Part shown: positions 8,783-17,588 of the stretch, one piece after another
Layout: every line of letters starts with the position of its first letter
Numbering within the stretch: position 1 is the first letter of the stretch
NCBI RefSeq assembly: GCF_000515255.1
Contig: NZ_KI911559.1
Location: 2,801,660 to 2,865,659 of the forward strand
Origin: Rhodovibrio salinarum DSM 9154
Lineage (GTDB): Bacteria; Pseudomonadota; Alphaproteobacteria; Kiloniellales; Rhodovibrionaceae
Direction: 5' to 3'
Length of the DNA: 64,000 nt
The notes under the pieces: model-generated
Databases searched by the model: none
Told to the model about the DNA's origin: nothing
The model's input: only the letters and a program-made list of their open reading frames with translations
Made by a program: the position numbers and the translations under genes

Positions 8783-9087
8783 CATCCAGCACGCATATCC
8801 AAAGCGACAAGGCCAGCCGCTATCTCGCCCAGCTGTGCAAACACTTCGCTCATAAAGTCCCGGCGCAATGGGACCAGACCTGGGGCGAGATCGAGTTCGC
8901 GAGCGGCCAGTGCCGCCTTGAATCGGACGACACGACCCTGACCATCGTCTGTCAGGCCGCCGATGACGAGTCGCTCAAACAGGTCCAGGGCATCGTCGAA
9001 AACCATCTGGTCCGGTTTGCCTGGCGGGAGGATCTCGCCATCACCTGGCATGCCGGGGCTCCCGAAAAGGTCCAACCGACGCGCTGA
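8776..9087 (+). CDS. DUF2218 domain protein
   Basis: The 103-residue protein matches the DUF2218 family from its N-terminus (HIQSDKASRYLAQLCKHF) to VENHLVRFAWRED. The family has no established function, but members often lie next to iron-siderophore genes. The ATG at 8776 is preceded by AGGAG and overlaps the esterase stop by 7 bp, which implies co-translation with the esterase. It has no signal peptide or membrane segment, so it is probably cytoplasmic. Confidence 0.8.
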   Translation: MLTSSTHIQSDKASRYLAQLCKHFAHKVPAQWDQTWGEIEFASGQCRLESDDTTLTIVCQAADDESLKQVQGIVENHLVRFAWREDLAITWHAGAPEKVQPTR

Positions 9088-9706
9088 GGCTCATGGGGTA
9101 GATCGACAGTGCAGCGGAACCTGTCAGAGACCACGCGCACATAGATATCCACACTGATCACCGACACAGAAACCTCGTTCCCCCCCGCGCGCACGCCTTT
9201 TTTCGCAATTGCACCTAATATGCATCTGCATTAACGTGCCGGGCGCGCAACGCCGAATGCGCGGTTGCGGTGTCGTCGACCGTGCTCGCGGTCCCGCGAT
9301 CCCTTCTGAGATCGCCGCGGTGGATGCGGTAGAAACGGATTGCCAGCGCCCACGCGCTTTGCGCGCAGCTGGCACGCATCACCTCGACGTTCCAGGGAAC
9401 CGCGACACCGCAGGCAGGATGACGTGAAGCCCGTGAGCCTGCCTGCATCTTCGCGACGGAACCGGCAACAGCAGCATCGGCGTTGTCACCCGCTCACCAC
9501 GACCGATCAAGAGGAGTTCGCGAACCAGCCGCTAACCGATTTGCCCGGCCGACCGGCAGGACAGACCGCCGTCCGACCCTGGTCACACGCCGGTCTTGGA
9601 CCAAACGCGCGCCACGGTTCCCTTCGAGGCCGAGGCGGGCTGTGTGCCGTGCATCCGGTACGTCGCGGTTGGCAATCCCGAGCCATTCATCGGAGCAAAG
9701 AAACGC
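9088..9706 (+). other. 619-bp non-coding stretch upstream of the exb-tonB operon
   Basis: No gene with coding character was found. It holds a short AT-rich patch around 9199-9235 with a possible promoter and dyad (separate entry). The rest is GC-rich and featureless. If the promoter at 9209-9237 is real, the operon would have an untranslated leader of about 460 nt. Confidence 0.5.
9209..9237 (+). promoter_or_regulatory. candidate promoter with palindrome in the spacer
   Basis: TTGCAC (9209-9214) and TAACGT (9232-9237) are spaced by 17 bp, acceptable for a sigma-70-like promoter. The spacer contains the perfect dyad ATGCA-TC-TGCAT (9220-9231), a place where a repressor could block RNA polymerase. 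The -10 match is moderate, so this is tentative. Confidence 0.35.
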
Positions 9707-10156
9707 ATGCTCAAGCCCGTCGCTTGTCTGCTCACGCTGGCCTTGGCGATGCTGCCGGTGGAGCCGGCGCTAGCCGAGAGTGGGTCCGCCGAGGGCGCGC
9801 CGGAGGCGGCGCCGATCCGTGTCGAACTCAACAAGCTGGAGCCGCGCGAAGGCGCCTGCCGGGCGTACTTCGTCTTCACCAACGCCACGGACCAGCGCCT
9901 GCAGGACTACAAGCTCGATCTCGTGCTGTTCGATCCCGACGGCGTGATCGCCCAGCGGATGGCGATCGACGCTGGGCCGCTACCGGCCGGCAAGACCCGG
10001 GTCAAACCGTTCGACCTGAGCGGCTTGGCCTGCGGCGAGATCGAGCGCGTGTTGCTGAACGATGTGCTGGCCTGCCGGACCCCGGACGGCCCCCTGCCCC
10101 GTTGCGGCCCACGCAGCACACCAGCCTCGCGCGCCGCAGCCAGCTTCATCAAATAG
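9707..10156 (+). CDS. small exported protein of the exb-tonB operon, function unknown
   Basis: This 149-residue protein starts with a signal peptide (cleavage near EPALAES) and is predicted to be periplasmic. The mature part has a beta-rich look, with four cysteines in the contexts EGACRAYF, GLACGEIE, DVLACRTP and PRCGPR that could form two disulfides. ATG at 9707 was preferred because it begins the signal peptide and follows GGAG; a longer frame from 9596 adds 37 unlikely residues. It lies 58 bp upstream of exbB on the same strand, so a role in TonB-dependent uptake is inferred from position only. Confidence 0.7.
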   Translation: MLKPVACLLTLALAMLPVEPALAESGSAEGAPEAAPIRVELNKLEPREGACRAYFVFTNATDQRLQDYKLDLVLFDPDGVIAQRMAIDAGPLPAGKTRVKPFDLSGLACGEIERVLLNDVLACRTPDGPLPRCGPRSTPASRAAASFIK

Positions 10157-10214
10157 CCCGTCTCAAGTTGCCGGCCTCGCATAGCCGGCCTGCCCGGCAA
10201 GGAGCCGATTCGCC

Positions 10215-10952
10215 GTGAACCTTTCCGCTTTCCTCACCGCCGTGCAGGATACGTTCGCCCGCGGCGGCGAACTGCTGCAGCTCGGCGGCCCGGTCGTCGC
10301 CGTCCTGGCCGCCATGTCGGTCGCCGCGCTTGCAGTTGTGCTGGCCAAGCTCTGGCAGTTCCGGCGCCTGCGCCTGAGCGACCGGCGCACGGTCGAGCAC
10401 AGCCTTGCCGCCTATCGCCGCGGCGACGTCCCGAGCGCGCTCGCCACGCTCGACGATCACCCGAACCCGGTCGCTCAAACCGTAGCCGCGGCGATCCGCT
10501 TCCGCCGCGACCGGCCGGATGCCGGCGAGCTGCAGCGTGAGGAAGCGCTGCGCCAGGCCGGCGTTCGGTTGGAAGCGCTGCGCTCGCACCTGCGCGTCCT
10601 GGACGTGATCGCGACGCTAAGCCCGCTGCTCGGCCTGTTCGGCACGGTCCTTGGCATGATCGATGCCTTCCAGGAGATGGCCGCCGCCGGCAATCAGGTC
10701 GATCCGTCGGTGCTGTCCGGCGGTATCTGGGAAGCGCTGATGACCACGGCCGTCGGCCTGGGCGTCGCGATCCCCGCCACCGCCGCAGCCAGCTGGCTGG
10801 ACCGGCGCGTGGAACGGGCGACCCATGCCATGGAGGACGCCGTCACGCAGGTGTTCACCGCGGAGCTTGCGCACGCGCCCGATACTCACGACACCGAAAG
10901 CCACCCACGCCATGCCCGTGCGTACCCGGCCGCTCAGTCTGCGGCGTCCTAG
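10215..10952 (+). CDS. exbB: ExbB/MotA/TolQ-family proton channel protein
   Basis: The 245-residue inner-membrane protein has the family layout: one membrane helix near 25-45, a cytoplasmic middle, then two helices. The C-terminal core reads LSPLLGLFGTVLGMIDAF and MTTAVGLGVAIPATAAAS, the conserved pore helices. ExbB pentamers surround ExbD and couple proton flow to TonB. The start is GTG at 10215 with AAGGAG 9-16 bp upstream. It overlaps the first exbD gene by 41 bp in another frame, and its C-terminal tail is poorly conserved. Confidence 0.92.
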   Translation: MNLSAFLTAVQDTFARGGELLQLGGPVVAVLAAMSVAALAVVLAKLWQFRRLRLSDRRTVEHSLAAYRRGDVPSALATLDDHPNPVAQTVAAAIRFRRDRPDAGELQREEALRQAGVRLEALRSHLRVLDVIATLSPLLGLFGTVLGMIDAFQEMAAAGNQVDPSVLSGGIWEALMTTAVGLGVAIPATAAASWLDRRVERATHAMEDAVTQVFTAELAHAPDTHDTESHPRHARAYPAAQSAAS

Positions 10953-11343
10953 CGGACGCGCGCGAGCGGCGATCAGCCTGACGCCCTTGATCGATGTCGT
11001 CTTCATCCTGCTGGTATTCTTCATGCTGGCCTCCAGTTTCCTCGACTGGCGGGCGATCGATCTGCAGACGCCGGCCGGCGGCGGCGCCTCGACCGAGATG
11101 ACGGGCGCGTTGCTGCTGCGCATCCACGCCGACGGACAGCTCGACCTGAACGGACAGCGGATCGCCCCGGCGGACCTCCCCGCGCGCCTGCGCGAGTTGG
11201 CCGAATCCCGACCGGAAGCGCGGCTGCTGATCCAACCGGGGCCGGAGGTCACAACCCAGCGGGCGGTCGACGTCCTGGACCAGGCGCGCGGCAGCGGAAT
11301 CACGCAGGCGCAGTTCGTGCACACGGCGGGGAACGCGCAATGA
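10912..11343 (+). CDS. exbD: ExbD-family proton channel protein, with the conserved aspartate
   Basis: This 143-residue protein has a short cytoplasmic N-terminus, one membrane helix and a periplasmic domain. The helix reads LTPLIDVVFILLVFF and includes Asp28 (codon GAT at 10993-10995), the residue known to be essential for proton transfer in ExbD/TolR. The start ATG at 10912 lies inside the exbB 3' end. The stop overlaps the start of the second exbD-like gene (ATGA). It is the canonical member of the pair. Confidence 0.92.
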   Translation: MPVRTRPLSLRRPSGRARAAISLTPLIDVVFILLVFFMLASSFLDWRAIDLQTPAGGGASTEMTGALLLRIHADGQLDLNGQRIAPADLPARLRELAESRPEARLLIQPGPEVTTQRAVDVLDQARGSGITQAQFVHTAGNAQ

Positions 11344-11738
11344 AGCTGCAGCGCCCGACACACCGGCCCGCCCCGGAAAGCACCATCGCCCTGATCAACG
11401 TGGTCTTCTTGCTGCTGATCTTTTTCATGTTGGCCGGCCAGTTGCGCCAAAGCCCGCCGTTTGAGGTCGCACCGCCACGTTCCGACAGCGAGGACGCGGC
11501 GGACAACAGCCCTGCAACGCTCGCGGTTGGCACCGACGGGCAGCTGGCCCTCGGCGGCGCGCGCGTCACGTTGGAGACGCTGACCAAGGCGCTCGGCGAA
11601 CGCGATGGCGGTATTCCCGAACGCCTGCGCCTCAAGGCCGACTCACAGGTACCGGCAACCCGCGTGATCGCGTTGATGAGCGAGTTGCGCGCCGCCGGGG
11701 TCAAGCGGATCAGTCTGCTGACCGTGCGGGATAACTAA
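11340..11738 (+). CDS. second ExbD-like protein lacking the conserved aspartate (Asn instead)
   Basis: This 132-residue ExbD paralogue has the same layout as its neighbour: about 14 cytoplasmic residues, one membrane helix and a periplasmic domain with the EVAPPR...AVGTDGQLAL and VIALMSELRAAGVKRISLLT patterns. In the helix, IALINVVFLLLIFFM, the position of the essential Asp is Asn20 (codon AAC, 11397-11399). By ExbD/TolR mutational knowledge, Asn cannot carry the proton. It may form a heterodimer with the canonical ExbD or have a structural role. It is translationally coupled to its neighbours. Confidence 0.88.
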   Translation: MKLQRPTHRPAPESTIALINVVFLLLIFFMLAGQLRQSPPFEVAPPRSDSEDAADNSPATLAVGTDGQLALGGARVTLETLTKALGERDGGIPERLRLKADSQVPATRVIALMSELRAAGVKRISLLTVRDN

Positions 11739-11741
11739 GCC

Positions 11742-12812
11742 ATGCATCTTCGCCGACGGCACTGGCTGGCTTGCACGGCGCTGGCGGTAAGCGGACATCT
11801 GCTTGCGCTTGCGGCCGTGTGGCAGCCCCCCACCAGTGGCGCCCAAGGCGCGGGCAAGGGCGGAATCCAAGTCGGTCTTGGCCCGTCCGGCGGCCCCGCG
11901 GGTGCCCAGACGGCCGCAGCCCCGGCCGAGGCTGAACCGGTTGAAGCCGAGCCGACCCAGGCCAAGCCCGCGGAGGTCGAACCGTCCGAGACGGAAACGG
12001 CCGAACCGGTGGAGCCGGCGGAGCCCCCCGCCCCCGCCGAGACCGCTCAACCATCGGCAGCACCAGAAACCGCCGCACCGACGACGGCCCCAGCGGTCGA
12101 CGGCGCAGACCCAGCGCTGCTCGCAGAGTCCGACCCCGTCGATGCAGCCGAACCGGCACCGACCGAACCGGCCGAAGCTCCGGCAGCCGAAACCCCGGAC
12201 GCTCCGGCCCCGCCGCCCAGCAAGCCGGTTGCCCAGAAGCCAGAACCCCAAAAGCCAGCGCCAGAGACCGAACAACGCGCCGACGCGCCCACGCCGCCAC
12301 CCTCGAAACCGGCTCAGGTGGAACGCGCCGAAAAACCCGACACTCAGGTGCCGCAACAGACCGCCGAATCACGCCGCGACGACACCACGAGCGAATCTCA
12401 AACGGGGACCACCGACGCCGAGCAGACCGAAGGAGATGTCGCCGGCACCCGCGGACAAGCCGGCGAAGGTACCTCCCAGGGCGCCGGAACCGGCCCATCG
12501 TCGGCGGGCGGCGGGGCGCCCGGCGATCACCCCGATTACCTGGCCCGTTTGAAGGCATGGCTGGAACGGCATAAGCGCTACCCCCGGCGCGCGCGCATGC
12601 GCCGGATGAATGGCACCGTCACCCTACAGTTCGAAATGACCCGCAACGGTCAGGTCGTGTCCTTCAAGATCGTCAAAAGCTCCGGCCACGAGATGCTCGA
12701 CGAGGCCACCCGCGAGATGATCCGCCGCGCCGAGCCGCTGCCGCCCTTCCCCGACGATCTCGACCGCGACCGCATGCAACTGACCGTCCCCGTACGCTTC
12801 GCGATCAGATAG
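11742..12812 (+). CDS. tonB: TonB-family energy transducer
   Basis: The 356-residue protein has a short N-terminal membrane anchor (WLACTALAVSGHLLALAAVW), a long periplasmic spacer rich in Pro, Glu and Ala (about 50-250), and a C-terminal TonB domain (about 265-356). That domain contains YLARLKAWLERHKRYPRRAR, GTVTLQFEMTRNGQV and PLPPFPDDL. The canonical SxxxH motif of E. coli TonB is not exact here, although Ser and His occur two residues apart. It starts 3 bp after the second exbD stop. It would energise the receptor encoded at 4470-6641 and possibly others in the genome. Confidence 0.92.
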   Translation: MHLRRRHWLACTALAVSGHLLALAAVWQPPTSGAQGAGKGGIQVGLGPSGGPAGAQTAAAPAEAEPVEAEPTQAKPAEVEPSETETAEPVEPAEPPAPAETAQPSAAPETAAPTTAPAVDGADPALLAESDPVDAAEPAPTEPAEAPAAETPDAPAPPPSKPVAQKPEPQKPAPETEQRADAPTPPPSKPAQVERAEKPDTQVPQQTAESRRDDTTSESQTGTTDAEQTEGDVAGTRGQAGEGTSQGAGTGPSSAGGGAPGDHPDYLARLKAWLERHKRYPRRARMRRMNGTVTLQFEMTRNGQVVSFKIVKSSGHEMLDEATREMIRRAEPLPPFPDDLDRDRMQLTVPVRFAIR

Positions 12813-12847
12813 GCATCGAGTCCCTATCCCGTATAGGGCGCGGACTC

Positions 12848-12896
12848 AAAAAAGCGCGATCGCTGAAAGTAAACCTCACCTTCAGCGATCGCGCTT
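12848..12896 (-). terminator. strong hairpin terminator between tonB and RND operon
   Basis: Perfect 16-bp arms (12852-12867 and 12881-12896) enclose a 13-nt loop. On the minus strand the stem is followed by six T residues (12853-12848), giving a classical intrinsic terminator for the RND efflux operon. Transcription of tonB from the other side could also be slowed by the stem. Confidence 0.8.
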
Positions 12897-12948
12897 GATC
12901 TCATTAAAGCGATAGCAGGACCGGGCAACCGGGCGCGAAGGTGCGCCC

Positions 12949-14451
12949 TCACAAGCCCTCGATGAAACTCGTCGGCTCGTTTGAACCGGCTGTGTCGCGC
13001 GAGGTGGCGCCGATGTCCCGGTCGTTCGACCAGCCACCGCCCAACGCCTTGTACAGCGTCGCAACCGCCGTCAGTTCGTCGCGACGCGCCTCGACCATGG
13101 CCAGCTGCGCGTCAAAGAGGCCACGCTGCGCATCCAACACGTCGATATAGCTGGTGAATCCCCCCTCGTACCGCCGGTCTGCGACCTCAAGGGTTTCCTG
13201 CAAAGCTGACACCTGACGCTGGCGCGCGGTAAGCCGCTCTCGCGAGGCCTGCAACGCGGTCAGAGAGATGTCGACCTCCTGGAACGCCGTGCGCAAAGTC
13301 TGCCGGTAACTGACACCAGCGAGATCGCGGGCTGCTTCCGCACTGTCGACGTTGGATTGAATCCGCCCGAAGTAGACCAGCGGCTGCAAGACCGATCCCC
13401 CGATGCTCCAGGTCCGTGCGCTCCCCTGGAAAAGATCGCTGGTCTCAAGGGCCTCGACCCCCAGCAATCCGGCAAGGTTCACGTTGGGGTACCACTGCGA
13501 CTTCGCGACGCCGACATCCGCATTCGCCGCGACAAGGGTGGCCTCTGCCGCTCGCACGTCCGGGCGACGCTCCAGCAGATTCGACGGGAGAGTAGCCGGG
13601 ATCCCTTGGGGAACCTGGGCCTCGGTGAGCGGGGGCCCCTGCGTATCCAGTTCGTTAACGATCTCCCTCGGCGTTGCGCCGACCAGAATGGCGAGCGCCG
13701 TGCGCTGGCGTCGGATTTGCTCGCGCAGCGGCGGGATCGCCGCGCGTGTCGTCTCCAACTCCGCACGCGCCTGCTGCACCGGCAGGCTCGCGATGTCGCC
13801 GGCGTCCTGCCGGGACTCCTGCAACTGCAGCGTCTCCTCGCGCGAGCGTGCGGTCTCCCGCGCAATGGCCAACTGCCGCTCGGCCGCGCGCAGGTTGAAG
13901 TAGGTGGTGACAACGTCCGTGACGACGTTGAGACGCACCGCGTCCTTCGTGAACGCACTTTCGAACAGACGTGCACGTGCGGCCTGCTCCTGCCGCTCAG
14001 TCTCCCCCCACAGGTCCAGCTCGTAATTGAGCGAAGCCGCAAGCGAGAAGGTATTGAAGGTCATCCCGGCGGCCGGACCGCTCGCGGTTCCCTCCTCGCT
14101 ATTGCGCTGGCGCGCGGCGTCGGCCTGGGCGTCGACCGTCGGGTACTGCTCGGCCTTCTGCAGCCCCAGCTCCGCACGCGCCTGGCGAACCCGGGCGGCC
14201 TGGGCGGCGATGTCGAGGTTCTCCCGCTGTGCCCGTTCGACAAGCCGGATCAGCACGGGATCGTCATACCGCGTCCACCACGCCCCCAGCTCCTGGGTGC
14301 GATCGCCGCCGGTTAGAATCTCCGACTGCCAAGCCTCCGGCATGTCGGACTCGGGCCGCTCGTAGTCCGGGCCCACGGTACAGCCAGCGATCAGCAGGCA
14401 GGCGGCCAGGGTCGCGACCCCGGGATGAGCTCGCCAAGGATGCCTAGCCAT
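12949..14451 (-). CDS. outer membrane factor of RND efflux system (NodT/OprM type)
   Basis: This 500-residue lipoprotein forms the outer-membrane and periplasmic exit duct of the tripartite pump. A signal peptide ends in the lipobox LLIAGC, followed by TVGPDYERPE, the hallmark start of mature NodT/OprM proteins. Two long alpha-helical repeats follow, with DVRAAEATLVAANADVGVAK typical of the second. ATG at 14451 overlaps the pump stop by 8 bp; an upstream ATG at 14487 adds an unlikely arginine-rich leader. It is the last gene of the efflux operon and precedes the 12848-12896 terminator. Confidence 0.94.
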   Translation of the reverse strand: MARHPWRAHPGVATLAACLLIAGCTVGPDYERPESDMPEAWQSEILTGGDRTQELGAWWTRYDDPVLIRLVERAQRENLDIAAQAARVRQARAELGLQKAEQYPTVDAQADAARQRNSEEGTASGPAAGMTFNTFSLAASLNYELDLWGETERQEQAARARLFESAFTKDAVRLNVVTDVVTTYFNLRAAERQLAIARETARSREETLQLQESRQDAGDIASLPVQQARAELETTRAAIPPLREQIRRQRTALAILVGATPREIVNELDTQGPPLTEAQVPQGIPATLPSNLLERRPDVRAAEATLVAANADVGVAKSQWYPNVNLAGLLGVEALETSDLFQGSARTWSIGGSVLQPLVYFGRIQSNVDSAEAARDLAGVSYRQTLRTAFQEVDISLTALQASRERLTARQRQVSALQETLEVADRRYEGGFTSYIDVLDAQRGLFDAQLAMVEARRDELTAVATLYKALGGGWSNDRDIGATSRDTAGSNEPTSFIEGL

Positions 14452-17400
14452 GTTGCGGTTCCTCCTTCGCGTTGCCGCGGTGTCCACGCAGCCACAACGA
14501 CATTTTTTCGATCAGCATGAAGAACATCGGCACGAACATCGGCGCCAGAAGCGTCGCAGCGAGCATGCCGCCGACGATACCGGTGCCGATCGACTGCCGG
14601 GCCGCGGCACCGGCGCCCGTGCTGAACATCAGCGGCAGCGCGCCCATGATGAAGGCAAGGGCCGTCATCACGATCGGCCGGAAGCGCAGACGCGCCGCGT
14701 TGAGCGCCGCCTCGAACGGCGTCCGGCCCTCCTTCCGCTCCAGCATGGCGAACTCGATAATCAGAATGGAGTTCTTCGCCGAGAGGCCGATCAGGACCAA
14801 CAGGCCGATCTGGAAGTACAGATCCGTCTGCATGCCACGCAGCAGCACCGCGAGGGCCGCGCCGAACACCGCGAACGGCACGATCGTCAGCACCGCCAGC
14901 GGCATGGTCCAACGTTCGTACTGCGCCGCCAGGATCAGGAAGACCATGACGATACCCGCGACAAAGGCGAGCTGAGAGGCCTGGCTGGCCTGCTGCTGCT
15001 GGAAGGCCTGGCCGATCCAGGACAGGGTTTCGTCATTGCTCAGCGTTTGCTGCGCCACTTCGTCGAGCGCCTGCAACGCCTGGCTGGAGCTGTAGCCAGG
15101 CGCCGGCTCACCCAGAATCTTGGCAGCCTGGAAAGCGTTGAACCGCTCGATGATGTCCGCGCCCAGCTGACGTTTTACATCGATCAGCGAGGTCAAGGGC
15201 ACCAGTTCACCCGAATCCGAGGCGACCGAGACCTTGCGCAGATCCTCGGGCCGGTCGCGGAAGTCGGACTCCGACTGCAGATTCACCTGGTAGTTGCGGC
15301 CAAACAGCGTGAAATCGTTGACGTAAAGGGCGCCGAAGGTGCTCTGCATGGTGTCGAACACCTGATCGATCGGCACACCCTGGGCCTTCGCCTTCTCCCG
15401 ATCCAGCTGGGCACGGAAGCGCGGCACATCCGTCGTCAGATTGCTGCGCACCCGGGTCAATTCGGGGCGCTGGTTGGCCGCCGCGACGAACCGGTCAACG
15501 ACCTCCTTCAGCCGATTGATGTCGCCGCCCCCGCGGCTCTGAATGTAGGACTCAAAACCGCCGGTGGTTGAGATACCCTGAATAGGCGGCGGGTTGAAGG
15601 CGATTACCTGCGCTTCCTCGATGCCGGCCCCGATCCCCATGATCTTGTTCGTCAAAGCGAACGAGCTTTGGCCCGGTTCTTGGCGTTCACTCCAGTCATC
15701 GAGGTTAACGAACGAAATGCCGGCATTGGTGCGTTGCGCACTGGCGATCAGGTCAAAGCCCGCGAAACTGGTGACCTTGCCGACCTCCGGCAATCCGAGG
15801 ATCTTTTCGTTGATCTCATCGCGCGCCGCCTCTGTCCGATTCAGCGCTGAGGCGGGAGGCAAGGAGAAGGAGACGAAAACGTACCCCTGGTCCTCTTGCG
15901 GCAACAACGCACTCGGCAAACGTTCGAAGAGATAGAACGTACCGCCGACAAGCAGGCAGAACAGCGCGACGCCGACCACCGCATGGCGCAGGAAGAAGGA
16001 GACGGTCCGCCGGTAGCCCTCGGTCACCTTCGAGAAGCCGCTGTTGAACCAACGGAACGGCTTCATTGGCGGCTTGTCGTTCGCCTTGAGCATCAGGGCG
16101 CACAAGGCCGGACTGAGCGTCAGAGCGACCACGCCGGAGATGAACACCGAGATCGCGATCGTCACCGCGAACTGCCGATAGAGCTGCCCGGTCAGGCCGC
16201 CCAGGAAGGCCACTGGCAGGAACACCGCGATCAGGGCGAGCGTGATTGCCACGATCGGCCCGGCCACCTCCTGCATGGCCTTAATCGCGGCGTCCCGCGG
16301 TGACAATCCTTCCTCGTGCATCACACGTTCGACGTTCTCGATCACGATAATGGCGTCATCGACGACGATGCCAATCGCCAGCACCATGCCGAACAGGGTG
16401 AGCAGGTTGATCGAGAAGCCAAGCGCAAGCATCCCGGCAAAGGTGCCGATCAAAGACACCGGGATGGCCAACAGCGGGATCAACGCTGCTCGCCATTTCT
16501 GCAAGAAGATGAAGATCACGCCGACCACCAGGATCAGCGCCTCGACAAAGGTCTTGCCAACCTCCTCGATCGATATCTGGACGAACTTCGTGGTATCGAA
16601 GGGAACGTTGTAGTCCAGTCCTTCGGGAAACCGGCCAGAGACTTCTTCCAGCGTGGAACTGATCCGCTCCGCCGTTGCAAGCGCGTTGGCGCCCGGTTGC
16701 AGGTAAAGGCCGATCGGCACGGTCGGATCGCCGTTGTAGGTCGCGGAGAATCCGTAATCCTGCGCGCCCAGTTCCACCCGTGCGACGTCCGACAGCCTCA
16801 GAATAGAACCATCCGACCGCGCGCGCAGGATGATCTTGCCGAACTCCTCGGCCGTGGTGAGGCGCCCTTTGGTGGTGACGCGATAGGTGAACGCGAGGTT
16901 TTCGTCAGTCGGCTCAGAACCGAAGCTACCGGCGGCGAACTGACGGTTCTGCTCGCGGATCGCCTCAGCGACCTGCCCTGGGGTCAGATCGTACTGGCTC
17001 AGCTTGTCCGGCTGCAGCCACACGCGCATGGCGTAGTCCTGCGCGCCGAACAGGCGCGCGTCGCCCACGCCGGGCACGCGCTTGAGCTCGTCGATCACGT
17101 TCAAGAGGGCATAGTTGCTGATGAAGACGGTATCGTAGTCGCCTTCAGGTGCCGTCAGCGTCACCACCTGCAGAATGTTGCTGGAGCGCTTCTGGACCTC
17201 GATCCCCTGACGGCGCACCGGTTCCGGCAAGCTCGCCTCGGCGGCCTGGACACGGTTGTTGACGTCGATCGTCGCCTGGTCTGGGTCGGTGCCGATCTCG
17301 AAGGTGACCGTGACCTCGCTGGTCCCGGCATCGGTGCTGGTCGACGCCATATACAGCATGTTGTCGACGCCGTTGATCTCCTGCTCAAGCGGAGCAGCCA

Positions 17401-17584
17401 CCGTCTGGGACAGCGTGTCCGCGCTGGCGCCGGGATAGGTGGCGTTCACAACGACCTGTGGCGGTACGATGCTGGGATACTGCTCCACCGGCAGCGCCCG
17501 CGTGGCGGCAAGACCGGCAAGCACGATCACGATCGAAATGACGGCAGTGAAAACCGGCCGTTCGATAAAGAACTTGGAGAGCAT
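14444..17584 (-). CDS. RND multidrug efflux pump, HAE1 family (AcrB-like)
   Basis: At 1046 residues the protein has the usual AcrB length. It begins MLSKFFIERPVF, the standard start for this family, and has twelve predicted membrane helices in two halves with large periplasmic loops. Proton-relay residues are visible: the Asp pair in GIVVDDAIIVIENVERVM (helix 4) and Lys in GLSAKNSILIIEFA (helix 10). It takes up drugs or lipophilic compounds from the periplasm and inner membrane in exchange for protons. ATG at 17584 follows the membrane fusion gene by 4 bp. Confidence 0.96.
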   Translation of the reverse strand: MLSKFFIERPVFTAVISIVIVLAGLAATRALPVEQYPSIVPPQVVVNATYPGASADTLSQTVAAPLEQEINGVDNMLYMASTSTDAGTSEVTVTFEIGTDPDQATIDVNNRVQAAEASLPEPVRRQGIEVQKRSSNILQVVTLTAPEGDYDTVFISNYALLNVIDELKRVPGVGDARLFGAQDYAMRVWLQPDKLSQYDLTPGQVAEAIREQNRQFAAGSFGSEPTDENLAFTYRVTTKGRLTTAEEFGKIILRARSDGSILRLSDVARVELGAQDYGFSATYNGDPTVPIGLYLQPGANALATAERISSTLEEVSGRFPEGLDYNVPFDTTKFVQISIEEVGKTFVEALILVVGVIFIFLQKWRAALIPLLAIPVSLIGTFAGMLALGFSINLLTLFGMVLAIGIVVDDAIIVIENVERVMHEEGLSPRDAAIKAMQEVAGPIVAITLALIAVFLPVAFLGGLTGQLYRQFAVTIAISVFISGVVALTLSPALCALMLKANDKPPMKPFRWFNSGFSKVTEGYRRTVSFFLRHAVVGVALFCLLVGGTFYLFERLPSALLPQEDQGYVFVSFSLPPASALNRTEAARDEINEKILGLPEVGKVTSFAGFDLIASAQRTNAGISFVNLDDWSERQEPGQSSFALTNKIMGIGAGIEEAQVIAFNPPPIQGISTTGGFESYIQSRGGGDINRLKEVVDRFVAAANQRPELTRVRSNLTTDVPRFRAQLDREKAKAQGVPIDQVFDTMQSTFGALYVNDFTLFGRNYQVNLQSESDFRDRPEDLRKVSVASDSGELVPLTSLIDVKRQLGADIIERFNAFQAAKILGEPAPGYSSSQALQALDEVAQQTLSNDETLSWIGQAFQQQQASQASQLAFVAGIVMVFLILAAQYERWTMPLAVLTIVPFAVFGAALAVLLRGMQTDLYFQIGLLVLIGLSAKNSILIIEFAMLERKEGRTPFEAALNAARLRFRPIVMTALAFIMGALPLMFSTGAGAAARQSIGTGIVGGMLAATLLAPMFVPMFFMLIEKMSLWLRGHRGNAKEEPQHG

Positions 17585-17588
17585 GGGG

